DNA of 64,000 nucleotides from Pseudomonas entomophila (GTDB lineage Bacteria > Pseudomonadota > Gammaproteobacteria > Pseudomonadales > Pseudomonadaceae), in assembly GCF_018417595.1 (NCBI RefSeq), contig NZ_CP070982.1, forward strand, positions 3,957,001 through 4,021,000, in the 5' to 3' direction. Positions 58,255-64,000 of this stretch are shown here, in pieces. Position 1 is the stretch's first letter; every line of letters begins with the position of its first letter. Both the position numbers and the translations under genes were made by a program. Under the pieces are notes generated by a model, which saw only the letters and a program-made list of their open reading frames with translations, had not been told where the DNA came from and ran no database searches.

Positions 58255-59697
58255 CTACAAAAGTGAGGCCGTTGACTCCCTGCACAATTGACTGGCCAGC
58301 AACCCCAATGCAACCACCGCACGCTCGGCCTCTTTGTTCCACGGGAAGCCGCAATTGAGACGAATACAGTGATTGAACTGCTCGGTGTTGCTGAAGATCA
58401 GGCCTGGCGCAATGCTGATTCCCTGCTCCAGCGCTCGAACATGCAGTTCTTGCGTATTGACCCGCCCAGGCAGACTCACCCAGAGAATGAAACCACCTGT
58501 TGGTCGAGTCATCTGCGTACCTTCCGGGAAGTGCTGCTGCACAGCCAACTGGTAGGCACTCAGGTTCTTGCGGTATTCCTGGCGAATGAAACGCAGGTGG
58601 CGATCATAGCCACCGTTCTCCAGATACGCCGCCACGCCCATCTGGGTCACGCTGCACGCCGAATGCGTAGTGAAGGTCTGCAAGCGCTGAATTTCGTCCT
58701 GGTATCGCCCAGCAATCATCCAGCCAACCCGCACACCCGGTGAAAGGGTCTTGGAAAAACTCGAACAGTAGATCACCCGGTCCAGGCGATCGAACGCCTT
58801 GAGGGCCTTGGTGCGCCCTTGCTCGAACATCAACTCGCCATAGATATCGTCTTCGACGATCTGGATATCGAAGTCTGACGCCAGGCGCAGCAGTTGCTTC
58901 TGACGCTCTTCCGGAATGGTGCCACCCAGAGGATTACTGAGGCGAGCGGTCAGGACCAATGCCTTGATCGACCATTGGTTGGCCGCCAGTTGCAAAGCCT
59001 CGAGGCTGATACCCGTGGATGGGTCGCTTGGGATCTCGATGACCTTCAATCCCAGCAGGTCGGCAAGCTGCAACAGCCCATAGTAGGTTGGTGATTCCGC
59101 AGCGATCAGATCACCTGGTCGGGTCAGCACTCGCAACGACATCTGCAAGGCATCGACACAGCCGTGAGTGACCACCACTTCACGCGGGTCGACCAACACA
59201 CCGGCGTCGCGCATGCGTATCGCGATCTGCCGACGCAATGGTTCGAAACCTGGGCTGAACATGTAGCTGAAAGCACGCGGACTATGAAACCGGGTGACTT
59301 TGGCCAATTGCTGGTGCAGGGCGCGCACCGGCAGGTAGTCCACATGGGGAACCGCCGCACCGAAGGGAAACACGCCATCACGACGCGCCTCGACCAGAAC
59401 CTGCTGGATGATGCTGGCGCGTGTGACCAGCCCCGGGCGTTCGACCCGGGCGATATCCGGAGTCTGGGCAGTCAACGCCGGGGTCTGGTGCACGTAGTAG
59501 CCCGACTGCGGCCGCGCCCGGATCAGGCCCTGGTCCTCGAGGTTGGCATAAGCCTGCAGCACAGTGGCATGGCTGACATTCAGCTGCGCGCTCATCTTGC
59601 GCACCGAGGGCACGCGCTCGCCGGGCTGGTAGACACCACGCCGGATATCATCGGCCAGTTGCTGGGCAATGCGCTGGTACAGCAGCAGGTTGGTCAT
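58255..59697 (-). CDS. MocR-type (GntR/aminotransferase) transcriptional regulator
   Basis: A 480-residue fusion: an N-terminal GntR winged helix (LYQRIAQQLADDIRRGVYQP, GERVPSVRKMSAQLNVSHAT) and a C-terminal fold-type-I aminotransferase domain with PLP-binding motifs (VVTHGCVDALQMSLRVLTRP, LSNPLGGTIPEER, VEDDIYGELMFE, and the PLP lysine in YCSSFSKTLSPGVRVGWMI). Such regulators respond to amino acids or PLP-related signals. No divergent target gene is adjacent: only the repeat-rich, gene-free region lies upstream, so the target is unknown. The start at MTNLLLYQRIAQQ was preferred over 59745. Confidence 0.92.
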   Translation of the reverse strand: MTNLLLYQRIAQQLADDIRRGVYQPGERVPSVRKMSAQLNVSHATVLQAYANLEDQGLIRARPQSGYYVHQTPALTAQTPDIARVERPGLVTRASIIQQVLVEARRDGVFPFGAAVPHVDYLPVRALHQQLAKVTRFHSPRAFSYMFSPGFEPLRRQIAIRMRDAGVLVDPREVVVTHGCVDALQMSLRVLTRPGDLIAAESPTYYGLLQLADLLGLKVIEIPSDPSTGISLEALQLAANQWSIKALVLTARLSNPLGGTIPEERQKQLLRLASDFDIQIVEDDIYGELMFEQGRTKALKAFDRLDRVIYCSSFSKTLSPGVRVGWMIAGRYQDEIQRLQTFTTHSACSVTQMGVAAYLENGGYDRHLRFIRQEYRKNLSAYQLAVQQHFPEGTQMTRPTGGFILWVSLPGRVNTQELHVRALEQGISIAPGLIFSNTEQFNHCIRLNCGFPWNKEAERAVVALGLLASQLCRESTASLL

Positions 59698-59871
59698 GGC
59701 GTGTTCTCGAAGCGCGGACGGGATCATTGTTCTTGTGCGACTCACTGCGGAGCCAGAATACCGTAACAGTTGAGAAGTGTACTGGGGCAGATCGGAGAAT
59801 AGTCAACAATACAGTTGCGTGACAGTGAAAAAGTGAGCGACTGCATCGAAGCGCCGACGAACGCGCAAAAT

Positions 59872-59952
59872 GGCTTTGGCTTTGGCTTTGGCTTTGGCTT
59901 TGGCTTTGGCTTTGGCTTTGGCTTTGGCTTTGGCTTTGGCTTTGGCTTTGGC
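59872..59952. repeat. Left hexanucleotide array, (GGCTTT)n
   Basis: About 13.5 perfect copies of GGCTTT, 81 bp. One reading frame gives poly(Lys-Ala) on the minus strand. It is likely to vary in copy number by slippage. Confidence 0.97.
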
Positions 59953-59999
59953 GATCAGGATGTTAGCCACACCGTCAGCTAGCGACAGCTGCGCCAGCC

Positions 60000-60288
60000 C
60001 AGGCGCCGCCCGTAACTTCGCGACTTCAGGAGGCTGAGCGCAGGCGTCTGGAGGGCCAGGTGCGCAGCACCCTTCGGCGTAGCCGAAGGCGCGAGATGTA
60101 GACTTGCGCAGCAAGTCGTAGGCCGCGCGGGCCCGGAAGGCGCCGGAGCGAAGGGACCCGGAGCGTAGCGGAGGGCCGTATGAATGGAGCGCAGCGTTTT
60201 TTGGTTACTTTTTGTCGCGTTTGACAAAAAGTGACCCGCCGTAAGGGCGGAAAGGTGACTTCGAGTCGCTATCGCAAATGGATATGCA
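60000..60288. repeat. Left arm of a large imperfect inverted repeat
   Basis: Homologous to the complement of 60359-60629. Shared blocks: CAGGCGCCGCC, GCGACTTCAGGAGGC, ACTTGCG, CGGAGCGAAG, CGTATGAA-GGAGC, AGCGTTTTT/AGCGGTTTTT, GCCGTAAGGGCG, AAAGGTGA and AATGGATATGC. It holds the hairpin ACTTTTTGTC/GACAAAAAGT (60207-60232 region) and the stem CCGCC-GTAAG-GGCGG (60237-60250). Confidence 0.85.
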
Positions 60289-60312
60289 CACAGCTGTAGA
60301 GACCTATTAAGT

Positions 60313-60333
60313 TTTGACTTTGACTTTGACTTT
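60313..60333. repeat. Central hexanucleotide array, (TTTGAC)n
   Basis: About 3.5 copies of TTTGAC in the spacer between the two arms. Confidence 0.9.
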
Positions 60334-60358
60334 CAGAGTATTGGCCTTGAAATTCGTG

Positions 60359-60629
60359 AGCATATCCATTCACGATGGCGGCGCTGACTCACCTTTTCGC
60401 CCTTACGGCGACCTTCTTTTGCACGCGGGCAAAAGAAGGCAAAAACCGCTGGCTCCGTTCATACGACCCCTGCGCTTCGCTCCGGGGTTCCCTCACTCCG
60501 GCCTTGCTCCCGCGTGGACGCACTGAAGGGCCATCCATGGCCCATCAGTGCTCGACGGGCATCCATGCCCGTCGCCCCGCTACGCAAGTCCTACGTTCGG
60601 CCTCCTGAAGTCGCATTTGGCGGCGCCTG
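60359..60629. repeat. Right arm of the large imperfect inverted repeat
   Basis: The complement of this segment matches the left arm block by block. Its hairpin is CCTTCTTTTGC-ACGCGG-GCAAAAGAAGG (60411-60438), at the same place as the left-arm hairpin but with different paired bases. Confidence 0.85.
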
Positions 60630-60650
60630 AACTATCGCGCACTTAGAAGC

Positions 60651-60682
60651 AAGATCAAGATCAAGATCAAGATCAAGATCAA
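60651..60682. repeat. Right hexanucleotide array, (AAGATC)n
   Basis: About 5.3 copies of AAGATC. Read on the minus strand, in the orientation of the right arm, the unit is CTTGAT, close to the TTTGGC and TTTGAC units of the other two arrays (consensus YTTGRY). Confidence 0.93.
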
Positions 60683-60736
60683 AGAAATTGAAGTTAGTTG
60701 GCAGACTGGTAGTTATCTATTGGTCATTCCGGCCCA

Positions 60737-60800
60737 TTCGTAGGCAAGCCCGCTCCCACAGGGCGCATACAAACCCCGTGGGAGCGGGCTTGCCCGCGAA
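60737..60800. repeat. REP pair downstream of the OmpA-family gene
   Basis: TTCGTAGGCAAGCCCGCTCC, then CAC (60737-60759) pairs with GTGGGAGCGGGCTTGCCCGC, then GAA (60778-60800), with two mismatches. Confidence 0.88.
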
Positions 60801-60814
60801 TGAAAAGCCTGGGT

Positions 60815-61624
60815 TCAGCGCGCCGGCGCGAGCTTGCCCTTGTCATCGGAGAAGACGATCTCGACCCGACGGTTCTGCGCCCTGCCCCGCTCCGAGGCAT
60901 TGGCCTCCACCGGGTACTGGTCGCCATACCCCTCAACCTGGATACGCTTCTCGTCGACCCCCAGGTCGACCAGCATGTCGGCAACCGACTGAGCACGATC
61001 ACGGGACAGCTTGAGATTATCTTCCGGGTTGCCAGTGCTGTCGGTGTAACCCTCGATACGCACCACCCGGCGCGGATTGAGTTGCAGGAACTGCACCAGC
61101 TTGAGCACAGTACGGCTGGCAGAGTTCTTCAGATCCGCCTCCCCTGTGTCGAACAGCACATCCCCAAGGGTCATCACCAGGCCACGATCAGTCTGCTCGG
61201 ACGCCAACGCAACAATCTGCGCCTCGACCCATTTACCCTGCTGCTGAACACTGGCGAGCTTGGCTTCGCGCAAGCCCAACTGCAAGCGCTGACGCTCGAG
61301 GTCGAGCTTGGCCAGGCGTTCCTGGTTGAGCGCCAGCTTGGCATGCTCACCGGCAATTTCGCTGTAGCGCTGGCTCAGATAGGCATAATGACGCACGTCG
61401 CTGCCCGTGCCGATATAGCCGGCCAGGCGCTCCGCACGCCCCAGCGACTCACCTGCGCGAATCACATCGCGCGGCGCGCTGCGCAGCACATTGGAATCGT
61501 CCTTGACCTTCTGGAACGCCGTGCTGGCGTCATCCAGCGCCGACTCGCTGCGCTGGCTGGCGCAGCCCTGCAATCCGACCAGCGCCAGCAAAGCCAGCGC
61601 CGCCATGGGTTTGAGACGATTCAT
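60815..61624 (-). CDS. OmpA-family lipoprotein with DUF4398-like N-terminal part
   Basis: A 269-residue protein. The SPII signal ends at the lipobox LVGLQGC. Residues about 25-150 are long charged helices (HAKLALNQERLAKLDLERQR) of the DUF4398 type; the C-terminal 110 residues are an OmpA/Pal peptidoglycan-binding domain with GDVLFDTGEADLK, GYTDSTGNPEDNLKLSRDRA and NRRVEIVFSDDKG. It should link the outer membrane to peptidoglycan. It overlaps the smaller DUF4398 lipoprotein gene by 4 bp, so the two are made together. Confidence 0.93.
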   Translation of the reverse strand: MNRLKPMAALALLALVGLQGCASQRSESALDDASTAFQKVKDDSNVLRSAPRDVIRAGESLGRAERLAGYIGTGSDVRHYAYLSQRYSEIAGEHAKLALNQERLAKLDLERQRLQLGLREAKLASVQQQGKWVEAQIVALASEQTDRGLVMTLGDVLFDTGEADLKNSASRTVLKLVQFLQLNPRRVVRIEGYTDSTGNPEDNLKLSRDRAQSVADMLVDLGVDEKRIQVEGYGDQYPVEANASERGRAQNRRVEIVFSDDKGKLAPAR

Positions 61625-61974
61625 GGCTGCACCTCCAGCTGCTTGCGCAAACGCTTGATCCGCGACTGCAGCACCTGCAACTGCTCCTCGCTCTTCTGGG
61701 TCAGCACACGAGCCTCGGCCAGGCGCGCGTCCAGCTCGGCCTGCTCGGCACGCATGCGCGCATCACGATAGCTCTCGGTGGCCATGTTGGCCTTGGCACG
61801 GGCCAGCTTGTCTTCGGCCAGTTTGTACTCCGGCACTTGCTCGGTGGCGCCGACGGCCTTGGCCTGCTCCAATGCCTGCTCAGAGAGGCGCAGCTGTTCA
61901 TGGGGCGCCGGGTCGTTGGCGCAGCCGGCCAGGCCGAACACGACCAGGGCAAGAATAAGAGGTTGGATTCTCAC
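61621..61974 (-). CDS. DUF4398 lipoprotein
   Basis: A 117-residue lipoprotein with lipobox VFGLAGC and a mature part of charged helices (LRLSEQALEQAKAVGATEQV, KLARAKANMATESYRDARMR). This is the usual DUF4398 domain. It is like the N-terminal region of the OmpA-family protein downstream, and the two could form a heteromeric coiled coil in the periplasm. It is placed 9 bp after the solute-binding protein gene. Confidence 0.92.
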   Translation of the reverse strand: MRIQPLILALVVFGLAGCANDPAPHEQLRLSEQALEQAKAVGATEQVPEYKLAEDKLARAKANMATESYRDARMRAEQAELDARLAEARVLTQKSEEQLQVLQSRIKRLRKQLEVQP

Positions 61975-61983
61975 GCAATCTTC

Positions 61984-62805
61984 CTACTGTTTAGGGGCGT
62001 CCAGCGGCGCCTGCATCTGCGCTTTCCAGCGCTCGACATTGCGCTGCAGCACGGCCTCGGTCGCCCCGGAGATCGGCAATTCTGTCAGTTTTTTTGCCAG
62101 TTGTCCGCGCAACCAACTGTCGTTGCAAGCCGAGTTGTGCGACACCGCCAGGTAAAGGCCTGGGCGGTCCACCGGCAGCCCCCGGGCGACCAGGTCATTA
62201 CCCACCCCCAGGCTCTGGGCCATGGCCATGCCGGAGTATCGCCCCGCCAGCACATAGTCGACCTGGCCAAGCACCAGTTTCTGGAATGCCTGCGTGAGGT
62301 TCTGCGCCGGCTCCAGCCTCAGCTGGGTCTTGGCAAACGCTTCGAATGCCGGCGTCAACCGAGCCTTTTCCGACAGACTTCCCTGGTAGCGGGCCAGATC
62401 CGCCGGCCCCTCGAACGCAAGCGTCGCGTCATGCCGGGTCCATACCAGGTACTCGTTGAGCTGCAGCGCCGGGTGGATATAGTCCAATGCAGTCAGCTGG
62501 GCGACCTGCATGGGGGTGTCGAGCAGCAGGTCCATGCGCCCACTGCGCACCTCCTCCAGCGCCTGGTCACGCCGACCGGCATGCAGCACCTCCACCTTCA
62601 CCCCCAACTCGCTCGCCGCCTGGCGCAGCAGGTCGACGTTGGCGCCAATCAGGTGCTTCGGATCGTTCGGGTCCTGCCAGGAATAGGGCGGCGCATCCGG
62701 GCTGCCCGTGGCCACCAGCCGCTCGCATTTGCCCACCGCCCACACCGAGGTCGACAGCAGTGCCAGCGCACAGGCCAGCATCCCCTTGCTCGAGCGCAAC
62801 GCCAT
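61984..62805 (-). CDS. Periplasmic amino-acid-type solute-binding protein (SBP_bac_3)
   Basis: A 273-residue protein starting MALRSSKGMLACALALLSTS with a signal peptide. Mature text CERLVATGSPDAPPYSWQDP, DLLRQAASELGVKVEVLHAG and the RYSGMAMAQSLGVGND segment fit the SBP_bac_3 fold. It has no ABC permease nearby, and it precedes two DUF4398 lipoproteins, so it might sense or bind a ligand for an envelope process instead of transport. The two mature Cys residues could form a disulfide. Confidence 0.87.
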   Translation of the reverse strand: MALRSSKGMLACALALLSTSVWAVGKCERLVATGSPDAPPYSWQDPNDPKHLIGANVDLLRQAASELGVKVEVLHAGRRDQALEEVRSGRMDLLLDTPMQVAQLTALDYIHPALQLNEYLVWTRHDATLAFEGPADLARYQGSLSEKARLTPAFEAFAKTQLRLEPAQNLTQAFQKLVLGQVDYVLAGRYSGMAMAQSLGVGNDLVARGLPVDRPGLYLAVSHNSACNDSWLRGQLAKKLTELPISGATEAVLQRNVERWKAQMQAPLDAPKQ

Positions 62806-62825
62806 GCAACACTCCTTGCATCCAT

Positions 62826-62866
62826 AAAAAAAGCCCGGCCCTCAACAAGAGGGCCGGGCTTCTTTA
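62826..62866 (-). terminator. Rho-independent terminator of the etf operon
   Basis: On the minus strand AAGCCCGGCCCTC-TTGTT-GAGGGCCGGGCTTTTTTTA: a 13-bp stem and a T-run, 23 nt after the etfA stop. Confidence 0.94.
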
Positions 62867-62883
62867 TAAGTGAAGCCGCCGGA

Positions 62884-63813
62884 TCAGACCAGCTTTTCCA
62901 ACTCCGGAACCGCTTCGAACAGGTCGGCAACCAGGCCGTAGTCGGCCACCTGGAAGATCGGTGCCTCCTCGTCCTTGTTGATCGCAACGATCACTTTCGA
63001 GTCCTTCATACCGGCCAAGTGCTGGATTGCGCCGGAGATACCGACGGCGATGTACAGCTGCGGCGCAACGATCTTGCCGGTCTGGCCGACCTGCATGTCG
63101 TTCGGCACGAAGCCTGCGTCGACTGCGGCGCGCGAGGCACCGACGGCGGCGCCGAGCTTGTCGGCCAGGGCGTACAGGTGCTTGAAGTTGTCACCGTTGC
63201 CCATGCCGCGACCGCCGGAAACGACGATCTTGGCGGCGGTCAGCTCAGGGCGATCGGACTTGGCCAGCTCTTCGTTGACGAAGGCCGACTTGCCGGCGTC
63301 ATGAGCGGCAGCGACCGCTTCGACGGCGGCCGAGCCACCTTCGGCGGCCACGGCATCGAAGCCGGTGGTACGCACGGTGATGACCTTGACCGCGGCGCTC
63401 GATTGCACGGTGGCAATGGCGTTACCGGCGTAGATCGGGCGCTTGAAGGTGTCGGCGGATTCGACCGAGATGATCTCGGAAATCTGGTCGACGTCCAGCA
63501 GCGCGGCAACACGCGGCAGGATGTTCTTGCCGTTGGTGGTGGCCGGAGCCAGCACGTGGCTGTAACCCTTGGCCAGCTCGGTTACCAGCGGCGCGACGTT
63601 TTCCGGCAGGGCGTGGGCGTAGGCAGCGTTGTCCGCGACCAGCACCTTGGCCACGCCGGCGATCTTGGCGGCGGATTCGGCGACGCCACCGACGTTCTGG
63701 CCAGCGACCAGCACGTGCACATCACCACCAATCTTGGCGGCGGCAGCGACAGTGTTCAGGGTGGCCGGGGCTACGGCACCGTTTTCGTGTTCAGCGACAA
63801 CCAGGATAGTCAT
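62884..63813 (-). CDS. etfA: Electron transfer flavoprotein, alpha subunit
   Basis: A 309-residue FAD subunit. N-terminal [20 protein letters not shown], and the C-terminal FAD domain with [60 protein letters not shown] and [18 protein letters not shown]. It forms a heterodimer with EtfB that takes electrons from acyl-CoA and other dehydrogenases to EtfD/quinone. The ATG directly follows the etfB stop (TAA-ATG), so translation is coupled. Confidence 0.98.
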   Translation of the reverse strand: MTILVVAEHENGAVAPATLNTVAAAAKIGGDVHVLVAGQNVGGVAESAAKIAGVAKVLVADNAAYAHALPENVAPLVTELAKGYSHVLAPATTNGKNILPRVAALLDVDQISEIISVESADTFKRPIYAGNAIATVQSSAAVKVITVRTTGFDAVAAEGGSAAVEAVAAAHDAGKSAFVNEELAKSDRPELTAAKIVVSGGRGMGNGDNFKHLYALADKLGAAVGASRAAVDAGFVPNDMQVGQTGKIVAPQLYIAVGISGAIQHLAGMKDSKVIVAINKDEEAPIFQVADYGLVADLFEAVPELEKLV

Positions 63814-64000
63814 TTAGATTACCTTCGCTTCGTTCTTCAGCTTCTCGACCAGTTCGGCCACCGACTTGACCTTGATACCCGCGCTGCGGGCGGCAGGCGC
63901 TTCGACCTTGAGGGTCTTGCTGGTGGAGGCGAGGGAAACGCCCAGCGCATCTGGAGTAACGGTCTCCAGCGGCTTCTTCTTGGCCTTCATGATGTTCGGC
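63814..64000 (-). CDS. etfB: Electron transfer flavoprotein, beta subunit (partial)
   Basis: Only the last 61 or so codons are present. They read PNIMKAKKKPLETVTPDALG, then V...GIKVKSVAELVEKLKNEAKVI, the family C-terminus that contacts partner dehydrogenases through the recognition-loop region just upstream. The rest runs off the right edge. It is immediately upstream of etfA. Confidence 0.95.
   Translation of the reverse strand, partial: PNIMKAKKKPLETVTPDALGVSLASTSKTLKVEAPAARSAGIKVKSVAELVEKLKNEAKVI

Larger units (their letters stand above)
59698..60814. other. 1.1-kb gene-free, repeat-rich region
   Basis: No convincing gene is present. From left to right it holds: about 170 bp of MocR-gene promoter region, a hexanucleotide array, a large inverted repeat with a second, central hexanucleotide array, a third hexanucleotide array and a REP pair. 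Frames that cross it translate into repeat peptides and change between the two arms, so they are not protein genes. Confidence 0.8.

Noticed and set aside
59803..60114. A minus-strand frame encoding a poly(Lys-Ala) protein across the hexamer array.
   Set aside because: The repeat alone produces it; there is no ribosome-binding site or conserved flanking domain.
60375..60608. A 77-codon plus-strand frame in the right arm, of a kind that automatic annotation may call a hypothetical protein.
   Set aside because: The frame is not kept in the left arm, while the hairpins are, so the segment is better explained as a non-coding repeat.
59872..60682. Repeat-rich region considered as a CRISPR array.
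   Set aside because: Units are 6 bp with no spacers, and no cas genes are present.

Overview
The window is chromosomal DNA from a fluorescent Pseudomonas, most likely of the P. putida group. The evidence is GC-rich coding DNA with few gaps, many REP-type palindromes (GCGGGCTTGCCCGCGAA-like and relatives), a fabA-fabB pair beside a BarA/GacS-like hybrid kinase as in P. aeruginosa PA1611-PA1609, and the TCA block sdhCDAB-sucAB-lpd-sucCD facing gltA. From memory the order resembles the P. putida KT2440 segment around PP_4150-PP_4203; I could not check this.

Layout. 0-6 kb: a partial polyamine-type binding protein divergent from a LuxR regulator, two decayed gene fragments, a lipoprotein, a FAD oxidoreductase, an IS256-family insertion, and a small basic protein coupled to a low-molecular-weight phosphatase-like protein. 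6-12.5 kb: a CodA-like amidohydrolase, the cyanate cluster cynTS/cynR, and an enterobacterial-type lysA/lysR pair. 12.5-20.5 kb: the potassium-uptake system kdpFABC-DE, with an abnormal G/C homopolymer tract between kdpC and kdpD. 20.5-26.6 kb: AI-2E-family membrane protein, DUF4892 protein, two alpha/beta hydrolases, sixA, a DUF4389 protein and gpsA. 26.7-35.4 kb: a TonB receptor/binding-protein/hybrid-kinase operon, then fabAB and a chemoreceptor. 35.6-43.3 kb: pirin, dienelactone hydrolase, htpG with a near-perfect sigma-32 promoter, two hot-dog thioesterases, a small lipoprotein, DUF599 and brnQ. 43.6-56.6 kb: the TCA-cycle block. 56.7-64 kb: START protein, YkgJ protein, MocR-type regulator, a 1.1-kb gene-free region holding a large inverted repeat with hexanucleotide arrays, an OmpA/DUF4398 lipoprotein pair, a solute-binding protein, and etfBA running off the right edge.

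Most of the window is core metabolism. The TCA block supplies citrate synthase, 2-oxoglutarate dehydrogenase (SucA, SucB, Lpd), succinyl-CoA synthetase and succinate dehydrogenase. FabA/FabB make unsaturated fatty acids, and an operator-like palindrome lies upstream of fabA. Kdp and cyn are regulated accessory modules with visible candidate operators. I found no CRISPR array, prophage, tRNA or rRNA, and no clearly new defence system. The least explained structure is the 59.87-60.68 kb inverted element. Its two arms keep hairpins whose sequences have changed in a compensatory way.
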